Source: Terriglobia bacterium
GTDB taxonomy: Bacteria; Acidobacteriota; Terriglobia; Terriglobales; Acidobacteriaceae
Assembly: GCA_020073645.1 (NCBI GenBank)
Contig: JAIQET010000034.1
Span: 1-45,590, forward strand
Direction: 5' to 3'
Length of the DNA stretch: 45,590 nucleotides
A program made the position numbers and the translations under genes. The notes beneath the pieces were generated by a model. That model was not told the origin of the DNA, ran no database searches, and worked only from the letters and a program-made list of their open reading frames with translations. This document shows positions 18,492 to 27,412 of this stretch, one piece after another (position 1 is the stretch's first letter; each line of letters opens with the position of its first letter).

Positions 18492-19556
18492 ATGCCGTTC
18501 GACCAGAGTTCTAATAACGACATTATCCACGTCTTCGTTGCAGACAGCACACGGATCCACACTCAGTTGCTTGCGGAAGCACTCAAACGGGATCCTCGCC
18601 TGGAAGTGATCAGTTCGGCCTCCGACTCCGCTCGTCTGATTGCGATGACGGACTTCCACAGCGTCGATGTTGTGGTCATCAGCTCGAACCTCGATGACGA
18701 GCCCACGCGCGGATTTGAACTTCTACGACAACTGCGCGCTACGTACCCGGATATCCGAGCTATCCTCTTGCTGGATTCATCCAAGCGAGAAACGATTCTG
18801 GAGGCCTTTCGGGCCGGTGCCCGGGGAATCTTTGCCAGGCATGAATCTGTCGAGGTTCTTTCCAAGTGCATTCGCAGGGTGCACGAGGGCCAGATCTGGG
18901 CCAACAGCGAACAAATGTCGTTTGCGGTCGAAGCCCTGGCTTCTGCGCCTACGGTGCGTGCCGTCAACGCTGATGGCTTTGATCTGCTCTCCAAGCGCGA
19001 GCTGGAAGTCGTTCGCGGACTTTCGGAGGGGCTCACCAACCGTGAGATTGCGGAACGCCTGGGTTTGAGTCAACACACGATTAAGAATTACTTGTTCCGG
19101 ATATTCGACAAGTTGGGCGTCTCCAGCCGCGTCGAGCTCCTGTTCATGACGCTAAGCACGGCGGGCACGCCTCAATCGCCCCTGCCTTCCTCAGGCACGC
19201 ATACCCCATACGGCAATGACAATCACGCGACCGCATCCTGGTACCAGAAGGCCGCGGAGCAAGGCCTGCCTGGGGCGCAAGTAACGCTTGCGCAAATGTA
19301 TCGCGATGGACAGGGAGTGCGAAAAGACCTCGTCGCCGCCTACATGTGGTACCTGGTGAGTGAGCGAACTTGCCTCGAACTGAAAGACCAGGTTGATGTC
19401 GCCAAGAAAACGCTCGAGGACTTGCTGGCCCCGGAACAGATCCTGGAGGCTCAACGAAGAGCCTCGGAGCGCGTGAACGAGCCTGCCAAGCCCTCCTCAC
19501 GCGGGGCGCGTAGCGAAACTTTGAGCGCACACCAAGCCACGGCGGGAGTTGTCTGA
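18492..19556 (+). CDS. LuxR/NarL-type regulator with phosphoacceptor-less receiver and Sel1-like tail (paralogue 2)
   Basis: This protein of about 354 aa is closely similar to its upstream neighbour over the receiver-like domain (HVFVADSTRIHTQLLAEALK) and helix-turn-helix (LSKRELEVVRGLSEGLTNRE, LGLSQHTIKNYLFRIFDKLG). Here too Ser replaces the phosphoacceptor Asp (VVVISSNLDDEPTRGFELL). The Sel1-like part is clearer (WYQKAAEQGLPGAQVTLAQM, then YRDGQGVRKDLVAAYMWYL). A linker and acidic helix end the protein. The ATG at 18492 lies behind a strong GGAGGAG site; an earlier in-frame start at 18441 lacks one. The tandem pair arose by duplication and has diverged mostly in the linker and tail. Its target genes are unknown. 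Confidence 0.87.
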   Translation: MPFDQSSNNDIIHVFVADSTRIHTQLLAEALKRDPRLEVISSASDSARLIAMTDFHSVDVVVISSNLDDEPTRGFELLRQLRATYPDIRAILLLDSSKRETILEAFRAGARGIFARHESVEVLSKCIRRVHEGQIWANSEQMSFAVEALASAPTVRAVNADGFDLLSKRELEVVRGLSEGLTNREIAERLGLSQHTIKNYLFRIFDKLGVSSRVELLFMTLSTAGTPQSPLPSSGTHTPYGNDNHATASWYQKAAEQGLPGAQVTLAQMYRDGQGVRKDLVAAYMWYLVSERTCLELKDQVDVAKKTLEDLLAPEQILEAQRRASERVNEPAKPSSRGARSETLSAHQATAGVV

Positions 19557-19618
19557 CGCGGAGCCATAGAACGGTCCCGCTTGTTTTGTCGATCTGAGTC
19601 GTTTCTGGCTGACCACGA

Positions 19619-21910
19619 ATGCGCAAGCATTTGCATGCACTCATTTCGGTTCTCTGCTCCATCTTTCTTTGCGCGCCAGCCCTGGCGCAGACATTCACTG
19701 TGAACGGCATCGTCCGCGACTCTACTGGAGCCGTAGTCGAAGGAGCGAAGGTCAGTCTCCAGAGTGGTCCGTTTCAGGGTTCCACGACGACTGACGACCA
19801 GGGCCGATTCTCCTTTGATAATGTTCCGCAGGCCTCGGGCACCGTTGATATCGCGGCTGCGGGTTTCAACCGTTTTCACCAGTCGTGGACCAGCGATGGA
19901 CAGACCGGCATTGATCTAGAGCTGGTTTTGCAGCCTGCTTCTGTGCGCGAGGATGTTGTTGTCTCCGCTGCTCGCACCGAAGTGCGATTGTCGGAAGCTC
20001 CCGGCAGCACCATCCTGCTTTCCCATGCAGATGTGACCAGCACGCCGGCGCTCCGAGTGGACGACTTGCTCCGCCAGATCCCGGGCTTCTCGCTCTTCCG
20101 CCGCTCCGGCAGCCGCACCGCGAACGCATCCGCCCAGGGCGTGTCTTTGCGCGGCCTCGGGGGCAGTGCTGCCAGCCGCGCACTCGTGCTGCTCGACGGT
20201 ATTTCCCTCGTCGATCCATTCGGCGCCTGGGTCAACTGGGACCGCATCCCTCGCGTCGCACTTTCCAATGTCGAGGTATTTCGCGGGGGTGCTTCCAATC
20301 TTTACGGCAGCGCGGCACTCGGTGGAGTCGTGCAGTTCCTCATGCGCCAACCCGAGGCGCCTGCCTTCGTTGTCGAAACTTCGTACGGCAACGAGCAGAC
20401 ATCAGATCTTTCTCTCTGGACCGGCACGCGCATGGGCAAGTGGGATCTTTCCGCCGCTAGCGAAATGTTCCGCACGGACGGCTTCATTCTCGTGCCTCTC
20501 GACCTACGCGGTACCGTCGACACTCCCGCCAACTCGAAGAACGCCAGCGTCTATGCGCGCATCGGCCACCAGATCGGCGGCCGCGGGCACATATTTCTTC
20601 GCGGTAACTTCTTTACGGAGTTCCGCAACAACGGCACGCCGGTACAAACCAACGACACCCGCATCGGCGAAGCCGCCGCAGGCCTTGACCAGCAGCTCGG
20701 CTCGAACGATTCCCTTACTTTGCGCTTCTATGGATCGGCTGAAGGTTATAACCAGAGGTTTTCCGCGATCGCGTCGGATCGTAACAGCGAAACTCTCACC
20801 AACATTCAGCACGTTCCCGAGCAGGTTCTTGGCGGCGCGGCTCAATGGACTCATCTGCTCGGCAAGAACCAGACGCTGATCGGCGGCCTGGATCTTAATG
20901 AAGTCATCGGCTCCACCAACGAAATGCTGTTCACCGGACCAAACCAGGGCCGTTTTGGTGGCGGCCGCCAGCGAACTTTTGGCCTCTTCGGCGAGGACAT
21001 CTTTCGCTTCCGCCGGTGGACGATCATGCTTGCTGCCCGCCTCGATGACTGGAACAACTTCAACGGAAGTCTGATCACTACACCAATCTCTGGTCCTGCT
21101 ACGGTCACGCCCTATCCCTCCCGAGGCGACTTGACTTTGAGTCCGCGTCTTTCTGTGCTGCGCTCCCTAAACGATCACGTTTCGCTGACCGCATCTATCT
21201 ACCGCGCCTTTCGTGCGCCCTCTCTCAACGAGCTGTATCGAACGTTTCGGGTCGGAAACGTCATCACCAACAACAATGCCGCCCTGGACGCCGAACGCCT
21301 GACCGGGGTCGAGGCGGGCGTGAACGTCACCGGATGGGACCGAAAGCTCAGCATTCGGGGCACTTTTTTCTGGAGTGACATTGTCGATCCCATCGCGAAC
21401 GTCACCATCTCGAGTACTCCTACGCTTATCACCCGCATGAAGGAGAATCTGGGGCGCACTCGTTCCCGCGGAGTCGAGCTTGACGGCGTGCTTCGCCTGA
21501 GCCGGGATATCCAGATTTCTGCCGGCTACGCCTACACCGCAGCCACCGTCGTCAGTTATCCGGGAAATCCCGGCGGAGTCGACTTGGTCGGTCTTGACAT
21601 CCCGCAGGTTCCACGCAATGTGTTTACCTGGGAGGCTCGCTATTGGAGGCCTTCGCGGCTACTACTGAGCGTGCAAGGTCGTTTCATCGGGCGCCAGTTT
21701 GATGACGACCAGAATCTTCTTCCTCTCGACAGTTTTTATGCGATGGATCTCGAGGTGGGACGCGACCTGACCCGTCACCTGCAAGTTTTCGCTGCGGCGG
21801 AGAACGTGCTCGACAAGCGGTACCAGGTCGCGCGCACGCCGGTGGTCAATCTAGGCCCCCCGATCCTGCTCCGCTTAGGCCTCCGCTTGAACTTCCCCGC
21901 CGAAAAATGA
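19619..21910 (+). CDS. TonB-dependent outer-membrane receptor
   Basis: The protein is 763 aa. A signal peptide (LISVLCSIFLCAPALAQ) is followed by a carboxypeptidase-regulatory-like beta-sandwich (FTVNGIVRDSTGAVVEGAKV, about 25-105). The plug domain (VVVSAARTEVRLSEAPGS, DDLLRQIPGFSL, VSLRGLGGSAASRALVLLDG, VEVFRGGASNLYGSAALGGV) leads into a 22-stranded barrel ending in LGPPILLRLGLRLNFPAEK. Such receptors import large or scarce ligands (siderophores, cobalamin, glycans) using TonB energy. The plug is cobalamin/iron-receptor-like, but no ligand can be read from sequence. No TonB, ExbB or permease gene is adjacent. The ribosome site before the ATG is weak. It follows the LuxR pair by 62 bp and may be co-transcribed with it. 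Confidence 0.92.
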   Translation: MRKHLHALISVLCSIFLCAPALAQTFTVNGIVRDSTGAVVEGAKVSLQSGPFQGSTTTDDQGRFSFDNVPQASGTVDIAAAGFNRFHQSWTSDGQTGIDLELVLQPASVREDVVVSAARTEVRLSEAPGSTILLSHADVTSTPALRVDDLLRQIPGFSLFRRSGSRTANASAQGVSLRGLGGSAASRALVLLDGISLVDPFGAWVNWDRIPRVALSNVEVFRGGASNLYGSAALGGVVQFLMRQPEAPAFVVETSYGNEQTSDLSLWTGTRMGKWDLSAASEMFRTDGFILVPLDLRGTVDTPANSKNASVYARIGHQIGGRGHIFLRGNFFTEFRNNGTPVQTNDTRIGEAAAGLDQQLGSNDSLTLRFYGSAEGYNQRFSAIASDRNSETLTNIQHVPEQVLGGAAQWTHLLGKNQTLIGGLDLNEVIGSTNEMLFTGPNQGRFGGGRQRTFGLFGEDIFRFRRWTIMLAARLDDWNNFNGSLITTPISGPATVTPYPSRGDLTLSPRLSVLRSLNDHVSLTASIYRAFRAPSLNELYRTFRVGNVITNNNAALDAERLTGVEAGVNVTGWDRKLSIRGTFFWSDIVDPIANVTISSTPTLITRMKENLGRTRSRGVELDGVLRLSRDIQISAGYAYTAATVVSYPGNPGGVDLVGLDIPQVPRNVFTWEARYWRPSRLLLSVQGRFIGRQFDDDQNLLPLDSFYAMDLEVGRDLTRHLQVFAAAENVLDKRYQVARTPVVNLGPPILLRLGLRLNFPAEK

Positions 21911-21948
21911 CGGAGGGTCGGAGGGTCGGAGGGTCGGCGGTCCGGGGG
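21911..21948 (+). repeat. G-rich octamer tandem repeat (CGGAGGGT x3, degenerate 4th), potential G-quadruplex
   Basis: The unit CGGAGGGT is repeated three times without change and continues as CGGCGGTC then GGGGG. It lies directly after the stop codon of the TonB receptor gene. Four G-runs at regular spacing could fold as a G-quadruplex in the 3' untranslated RNA. Copy number may vary by slippage. Confidence 0.6.
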
Positions 21949-22530
21949 CTCGAATTCAGTGGCTCACGGTTCGGGCCTGATCCACGCAGCTGGCCAGCTA
22001 CCACAATAGTGCAATGCTTCATCGGGGTTCGTATAGAAATCGCCAGCATGGTAAAGCCGCCACATCAGTCCGCAGATTATGAGTGCGCCTCGAATACCCT
22101 GTGTGTGCGTATTCAGCAACTTTTCGGTACGTTCGAGTGTGCTTCTCACCATAGAGTTCATACATAAGAGATTTCCTCCGGTATTTCCGTTTTGCTCCCC
22201 ACGGACCGACACTACATACCCTTCAAGGGATTCCAGCCCTAAACTCTGCGATGCGGACATTGTGTTCAAGTGCGGGCTGCTAATAGCCTCATCATTACCG
22301 GGAGGAGCTGGGCTGGTTTGGGCTGAGGTTTGTCAGTGGGCGGCGCTATTTTGGCAGACGCGGCCAGCGTCACCAAGAACACGATAGCTGCGATCCGGTA
22401 GGAGGAATGGAGGCGTGTCGCAGGAAGCCCCACACTGGCGAAGACTGCGAAGGCGACTGGGTGTACAATGCCGACCGCTTGGGAACCTAAGAAGGAAATG
22501 CCGGAAATTAGCAGGTCAGGAGGTTGTTCC
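21911..22530. other. Intergenic region with short G-rich tandem repeat
   Basis: This 620-bp region has no gene that could be supported. It starts with three exact tandem copies of the octamer CGGAGGGT (21911-21934) and a degenerate fourth, then a run of five G. The rest shows only short, unlike-gene open frames on the minus strand; one of them (22266-22532) has a hydrophobic stretch but no family resemblance. Confidence 0.5.
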
Positions 22531-22746
22531 ATGGATCACGTCACTCGTCTGCGGTTGGTAGCAAGGGTCACCTATTATCTGGGTTGGATCGCGGCGCTTT
22601 GCGGTCTGCTGGCGCACTTTAACATCGGCGTGAGGATGTTCGTCGCCATCAACCTGCCTCAGCGGAACCTGCTGGAAGCCAGTGTGCTTTTGTTCTTGAT
22701 TTGCATGTCTTCGGAGATGCGTGCGTCGCCCAAGCAGGCAGCTTAA
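22531..22746 (+). CDS. Small two-helix membrane protein
   Basis: This 71-aa hypothetical protein begins at the ATG at 22531 behind GGAGG. Two hydrophobic helices are visible: YYLGWIAALCGLLAHF and, after a short NLPQRNL turn, LEASVLLFLICMSS. A short charged tail ends the protein. No catalytic motif is present. It stands alone between two gene-poor stretches. The good ribosome site and the clean membrane pattern support it as real; the function is unknown. Confidence 0.6.
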   Translation: MDHVTRLRLVARVTYYLGWIAALCGLLAHFNIGVRMFVAINLPQRNLLEASVLLFLICMSSEMRASPKQAA

Positions 22747-23666
22747 ACCAACTTGCGCAGGTTTGTGGGCGAGTTCGCTGGACAATCCGGTTCTGAGTGT
22801 AATGGCCTGTTTTCAACGGCGACAGTTCCTTTCACTCGTTTGCGCGTGCCGTTTCTTTACCCACGTGTCGCGGTTTCCCTGCGCTGATGGAAGCACGCTG
22901 CTGCTCAACAGAGAGGTTCATATCGGCATTCTTCCGTCGATCTTACCGGCCGCGTACAAAGCCGTGGACACCGTTCGCATCCGAAAACCACCCCGTGATT
23001 TGCCCGCCGGACTTATACCTGTTGGGTACGTGTAACTTGAGCGCCGGACTTCTAGAGGATTTCGATCCCAGCCATGCTCCACCCGCTTGCGAACCTCGCC
23101 AATGTCCTCCATGTTGGGGGCTTTTGCAAGTTCCTGGAATCATGGAGTCGATTTAGTTGGTCGGGGAGAGGGGATTTGAACCTCCGACCCCCCTGGCCCC
23201 GAACCAGATTCCAGACCGTATGAAACGTGTTGGAATCTTGCGGTCCGTAAGTGATTCGTGTTGAAATTGCAGGCCGCTGTTTGAAGTTTGGTGGATTCTG
23301 CTGAATTCGAGTGCCTTGACCGCTACAATTTCGCCTACAGCATGATACTTGGCGAACTTGTAGAATCTAGGACTCAGCGTTTGGTGCCGCTGCCCACGAC
23401 AAACGACACACGTGCAACCTGCAATTCGCACGACCGAAGGAGGGCTAGCGTTCGTACCGAAATGTTATTCGGTAGCGGCCCGGTTTCGGGATGAACTCTG
23501 GATGAGAGCCGCTCATGAACGCATCGGGCCCAATTGCTACCACGCGGCTAAACCGCACACCAGCTGGGAGCAAGACCAACTGGCGGTGCGACTCAGCTTC
23601 TGAAGAAGGGTGGTGGAGCGACAGCACACTCGTTCCACTGCTGGTTGCGCTCAACGGAGGAAGACC
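22747..23666. other. Gene-poor stretch containing a tRNA-Pro fragment
   Basis: About 920 bp have no supportable gene. The only recognisable item is the 3' part of a tRNA-Pro gene on the minus strand (23158-23208). Beside it is an 8-bp inverted repeat, AGATTCCA at 23206-23213 and TGGAATCT at 23231-23238. The end of the stretch holds the leader of the molybdenum hydroxylase operon with a GGAGG ribosome site at 23656-23660. Confidence 0.45.
23158..23208 (-). other. 3' fragment of tRNA-Pro(CGG), probable attachment-site scar
   Basis: Read on the minus strand, the sequence has an anticodon stem-loop CTGG-TTCGGGG-CCAG (anticodon CGG), a T-arm containing GGTTCAAATCC and an acceptor 3' strand ending CTCCCCG-ACCA. 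This matches the 3' 50 nt of bacterial tRNA-Pro. The 5' half (D-arm and acceptor 5' strand) is absent upstream. One T-stem pair is mismatched (A-C), in line with decay. Integrases commonly duplicate exactly this part of a tRNA gene, so an att site is the natural reading, although no integrase gene is in the window. Confidence 0.7.
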
Positions 23667-24575
23667 ATGGCATTCGCCGGAGTCAAGGAGTTTCTTCAGC
23701 CGGGAAGCGGCCGGGAAGCGGTAGATCTCCTTGCCAAGCTTGGAGACCGCGCCGTGGTCCTGGGGGGAGGAACGTTCCTTCACGGACTCGCCGCCCGGGG
23801 CGTGCTGGGCGAGGTGGACACCTTCATCGACCTGCAGAAAGCCGGTTTTTCGCTGGTGAAGTCCGAGCGGAGCGGGCTGGCAATCGGAGCCACCACGACC
23901 TTCACGGAACTGGCTGAGGCGGAGCCGGTCCGGACCAGTCTGGAACTGGGGGCGGTGCGGGACGCGCTCCAATATCCGCCGCCCCAGATTCGGAACATGG
24001 CCACGGTCGGCGGATGCGTCGCCAGCGCCACGCCGCTATTTGACCTGCCGGTGGCCTTCATGGCCCTCGATGGCTCGGTCAAGGCCCTGGGACCGCGTGC
24101 CACCAGAGATATCGGACTGCACAAGTTCTATCTCGACTATTTCGAGCACGTCCTGGAGCGAACCGAACTACTGACCGAAGTACTGCTTCCCAAGCTGCCT
24201 TCCGGATCGGCCAGCGCCTTCCTGAAGTTGGAAACCAACGCCAATGATCTGGCGCTGCTGAACGTCGCGGTGCGCGTCACGCTCGACGAATCGGGAACGT
24301 GCCGCGAGGTCCGGGTTGTGGTGGGTGGAGGAGTGGGCAAGGTGCCGGTGCGGGCGGTTTCCTGCGAGGACGTCCTAAAAGGCCAGCGTCCAACCCCCGC
24401 CCTGCTGCAAGAATCCGGGGACGTCGTCTCTCTTGATATTCACCCAGTCGATGATCACCGGGCTTCAGCGAAGTACCGCACCGCTGTCGCCAAGGTCTAC
24501 GTCCGCCGGGCACTGCAGCGGGCCCTGACGCGGCTGGGCGCATCCCTAGACGGCCACAACGGACAGGAATCCTGA
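23667..24575 (+). CDS. Molybdenum hydroxylase FAD-binding subunit (CoxM/XdhB-like)
   Basis: This 302-aa medium subunit of a xanthine dehydrogenase-family enzyme passes electrons from the 2Fe-2S centres to FAD. Motifs include VVLGGGTFLHGL near residue 30 (the FAD pyrophosphate loop), IGATTTFTELAE, and IRNMATVGGCVASATPLFD, the family TIGGN-like loop. The C-terminal CO_deh_flav_C domain is around FLKLETNANDLALLNVAVRV and VVVGGGVGKVPVRA. The ATG at 23667 follows GGAGG. It is first of three genes in the order FAD, 2Fe-2S, Mo (as in coxMSL). The extra 4Fe-4S loop of 4-hydroxybenzoyl-CoA reductase beta subunits is not seen. Confidence 0.9.
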   Translation: MAFAGVKEFLQPGSGREAVDLLAKLGDRAVVLGGGTFLHGLAARGVLGEVDTFIDLQKAGFSLVKSERSGLAIGATTTFTELAEAEPVRTSLELGAVRDALQYPPPQIRNMATVGGCVASATPLFDLPVAFMALDGSVKALGPRATRDIGLHKFYLDYFEHVLERTELLTEVLLPKLPSGSASAFLKLETNANDLALLNVAVRVTLDESGTCREVRVVVGGGVGKVPVRAVSCEDVLKGQRPTPALLQESGDVVSLDIHPVDDHRASAKYRTAVAKVYVRRALQRALTRLGASLDGHNGQES

Positions 24576-24584
24576 GGGTCTGAC

Positions 24585-25076
24585 ATGAAGCAGATCATCC
24601 ATCTCGACATCAACGGCGAAGCCCAGGACATTGCAGTGGAGCCCTACCACACACTGTTGCAGGTCCTGCGGGATGAGCTTGGGCTCATCGGCGCCAAGAA
24701 AGGGTGCGACACCGGAGGATGCGGCTGCTGCACCGTTTTGGTCAACGGCAAGGCGGTTTACTCCTGCATGGTCTTTGCAATGACAGCGCAGGGCAAGACG
24801 ATCACCACGGTCGAGGGACTCGCGGACGGGGCAACGCTCGATCCCGTCCAGCAAGCCTTCATCGAGGCGGGAGCAGTGCAGTGCGGCTACTGCACCTGCG
24901 GGATGATAATGTCGGCCAAAGCTTATCTCTCGAGCGATGGCTCGCACTTGCCCGGCGACTTGGAGATGCGGCAGGCCATAGCGGGCAATCTCTGCCGGTG
25001 CACGGGGTACCAGAAGATCGTGGACGCCATCCGGCTGGCGGCCAGCCGCCGGATGGAGACTTCGGCGAAAGGATGA
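24585..25076 (+). CDS. Molybdenum hydroxylase 2Fe-2S subunit (CoxS/XdhC-like)
   Basis: This 163-aa small subunit carries two [2Fe-2S] clusters. The plant-ferredoxin-type site has Cys41, 46, 49 and 61 (KKGCDTGGCGCCTVLVNG and a later VYSC). The helical-domain site has Cys100, 103, 137 and 139 (VQCGYCTCGMIMSAKAYL and NLCRCTGYQKIVDAI). Length and spacing are standard. It starts 9 bp after the FAD gene, and its stop overlaps the start of the Mo subunit gene as ATGA, so the three subunits are translationally linked. Confidence 0.95.
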   Translation: MKQIIHLDINGEAQDIAVEPYHTLLQVLRDELGLIGAKKGCDTGGCGCCTVLVNGKAVYSCMVFAMTAQGKTITTVEGLADGATLDPVQQAFIEAGAVQCGYCTCGMIMSAKAYLSSDGSHLPGDLEMRQAIAGNLCRCTGYQKIVDAIRLAASRRMETSAKG

Positions 25077-27412
25077 GGACTATGCCGGAAACGAACATTG
25101 TGGGCAAGAGTGTTCTCAGGCCTGACGCCTTCGACAAGGTCACCGGCGGTAAGGGTTTCCCCGTGAACGTCCGGCTGCCGGGCATGCTGCACGGCAAGCT
25201 CCTGCGGAGTCCTTATCCTCATGCACGGATTCTTCGTCTTGATACCTCCAAAGCCGAACGGCTGCCAGGCGTCAAGGCAGTGCTGACGCCTTCGGAGGCG
25301 CCGAAAAACAAGTTCCATCCTGTGTTCTTCTCTCCCAGCGTGGCCGCCAGCATGGTCCACGACATGCTGATCCTGAGCGACAGGGTGCGCTTCGCGGGCG
25401 AACCGGTGGCGGCCGTGGCGGCCATCAACCCACAAATCGCCGAGGAGGCCCTCGAACTGATCCATGTGGACTACGAGAGGCTGCCTGCCGTGTTCGACCC
25501 CGAAGAGGCGATGAAGCCCGGGGCTCCGCAAATTCATGAGCATGCCCCCAACAACATCGCCATGCACCCTTTGTTTGCGTTTGGTGATTTGGAGAAGGGT
25601 TTTGAGGAGGCCGACTCCGTCTTCGAGAACACTTACGAGACCCAGCGGGTCCACACCTGCTACATGGAGCCACGGGTGTGCGTGGTGGACAGCGATGCCC
25701 GCGGCAACCTGACCGTCTGGTCGTCGACGCAGCACTTGTTTGGCTTGCGCGAGAAATTGGCCTCTGCGCTCGGCATTCCTGTGAGCAAAGTGAAAGTGGT
25801 GAGACCGCCCTACATAGGAGGAGGTTTCGGCGGCAAGCTCGACATCAGCTTCCTCGAGCCGATCTCGGCCTTGCTCAGCTTGAAGACGCACCGCCCGGTG
25901 CGCATCGAGCACACGCGCTACGAGGACTTCATCACGACCGCCCGCCACCCCGTCAAGGTCTTCCTTAAGACCGGCGTCAAGAAGGACGGAACCTTCACCG
26001 CTCGCTACGCCAAGAGCATCCTCGATACCGGCGCCCACGCCACCCACGGCGCCGTGGTGCTGATGGTGCACGGCATGTACGGCTTCCTCCTTCCGTACCG
26101 GTGCCCGAATTCGAAATGGGAAGGATTCACGGTTTACACCAACAACATGATTGGCGGCGGCTTCCGCGGCTATGGGGTGCCCCAAGCGGCATTTGCGGTC
26201 GAGTCGCAGATCGATGAAATCTGCGACAAGCTGCATCTTGACCCGATTGAGTTCCGCCTGAAGAACTCGCACGGCGAAGGTCAGCAACATCCGTTCGACC
26301 CAGGGTTCAAGCTTGACACCTATCGCTTTGCTGACTGCCTGAAGCAGGGAGCTGCGCAAATTGGCTGGTCGAACCGCCGCTCCAAGGGCAGCGGGAACGG
26401 AACGAAGAAGCGCGGGATCGGCCTGGCCTGCCAGCCCCTCTGGGTGAGCGGTTGCGTGGGTTTCCCTGATATCTATGAGCACTCCGGAGCCATCCTCAAG
26501 CTAAATGTGGATGGTGCAGTGGATTTGTCCATGGCCACAATCGACATGGGCTGCGGGCAGACCACGGTGTTGTCGCAGATTGTGGCGGAGGAGCTGGGGG
26601 TGCCATTGGAGGCAGTCCGCATGACCTATGCCGACACCGAAACTGTCCCCTTTGATGCTCCCACCCACGCCAGCCGGGTGACCTATTCTGCAGGAAATGC
26701 CGCCAAGGCCGCCGCCGGCCAGGCGAAGAAAAGAGTGCTCGAGATCGCCAGCTCGATGCTGAAGACCACTTCCGATAACCTCGAGACTGGCAACGGCCGA
26801 GTCTACGTGAAAGGCGCCCCCGACAAGGGCCTCTCCATCGCAGACGTGGTTAAGCAAGCTGAGTCGCCCTATGTCCGCATGGTGCCGGATGGCATGCAGC
26901 GCACTTCGCTCCAGGAGAAAGGCACAGTGATGGGAGTGGCGTCGCTGGCGCCTGCCTCCAACCCGTCGCCAGCCACGGCGGAATTCGTGGAGGTGGAGGT
27001 GGACACCGAAACCGGTGAGGTAAAGGTCCTGCGGGTGGTCTATGCCCATGACATCGGCAAGGTCATCAACCCGGCGGGCGCGGAAGGCCAGGTGGAAGGT
27101 GGCTTCCAACAGGGGATGGGTTTCGCCCTCATGGAGAACCTCGTCTTCGACCAGGAGAGCGGCGCTTGCCTGGCGGGAGACTTCCTCAGCTACAAGATGC
27201 CCACGGCGATGGAAATGCCTCCCGAGATTAAAAGCGTGTTTATCGAGTCCCATGAACCCAGTGGACCGTTCGGCGCCAAGTCGCTGTCAGAGCCGTGTGC
27301 CATCGTCCCGGCCCCGGCTATCGCCAACGCCATTTACAACGCCATTGGTGTACGCATTCGGGAGCTGCCCATCACTCCAGAGAAGATCCTTGCGGCTTTG
27401 GGCAAGCTCTAG
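25073..27412 (+). CDS. Molybdenum hydroxylase large subunit (xanthine dehydrogenase family)
   Basis: This catalytic subunit of about 779 aa binds the molybdopterin cytosine dinucleotide cofactor. It has the a/b hammerhead domain (GKGFPVNVRLPGMLHGKLLR), GGGFGGKLD near residue 250, GGGFRGYGVPQAAFAVESQ near 360, and the C-terminal GAKSLSEPCAIVPAPA with the catalytic Glu near 740. The form I CO-dehydrogenase loop (AYXCSFR) is absent, so it is not an aerobic CO dehydrogenase despite the gene order. It is closer to XdhA-like purine/aldehyde/aromatic hydroxylases; the substrate is unknown. The start is taken at the ATGA overlap; an ATG at 25082 is possible. No Mo-cofactor maturase (XdhC/CoxI type) is adjacent. 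Confidence 0.92.
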   Translation: MRTMPETNIVGKSVLRPDAFDKVTGGKGFPVNVRLPGMLHGKLLRSPYPHARILRLDTSKAERLPGVKAVLTPSEAPKNKFHPVFFSPSVAASMVHDMLILSDRVRFAGEPVAAVAAINPQIAEEALELIHVDYERLPAVFDPEEAMKPGAPQIHEHAPNNIAMHPLFAFGDLEKGFEEADSVFENTYETQRVHTCYMEPRVCVVDSDARGNLTVWSSTQHLFGLREKLASALGIPVSKVKVVRPPYIGGGFGGKLDISFLEPISALLSLKTHRPVRIEHTRYEDFITTARHPVKVFLKTGVKKDGTFTARYAKSILDTGAHATHGAVVLMVHGMYGFLLPYRCPNSKWEGFTVYTNNMIGGGFRGYGVPQAAFAVESQIDEICDKLHLDPIEFRLKNSHGEGQQHPFDPGFKLDTYRFADCLKQGAAQIGWSNRRSKGSGNGTKKRGIGLACQPLWVSGCVGFPDIYEHSGAILKLNVDGAVDLSMATIDMGCGQTTVLSQIVAEELGVPLEAVRMTYADTETVPFDAPTHASRVTYSAGNAAKAAAGQAKKRVLEIASSMLKTTSDNLETGNGRVYVKGAPDKGLSIADVVKQAESPYVRMVPDGMQRTSLQEKGTVMGVASLAPASNPSPATAEFVEVEVDTETGEVKVLRVVYAHDIGKVINPAGAEGQVEGGFQQGMGFALMENLVFDQESGACLAGDFLSYKMPTAMEMPPEIKSVFIESHEPSGPFGAKSLSEPCAIVPAPAIANAIYNAIGVRIRELPITPEKILAALGKL

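Noticed and set aside
21964..22532. Two minus-strand open frames of about 100 and 88 codons
   Set aside because: No ribosome sites or recognisable motifs; the hydrophobic stretch in one of them is not enough evidence.
24923..27253. Long antisense open frames inside the molybdenum hydroxylase genes
   Set aside because: They mirror a high-GC coding strand whose sense proteins are clearly identified; the antisense translations are rich in His, Arg and Gly and match nothing.
25073..27412. Aerobic CO dehydrogenase large subunit (CoxL)
   Set aside because: Gene order fits, but the form I AYXCSFR and form II AYRGAGR active-site loops are both absent.
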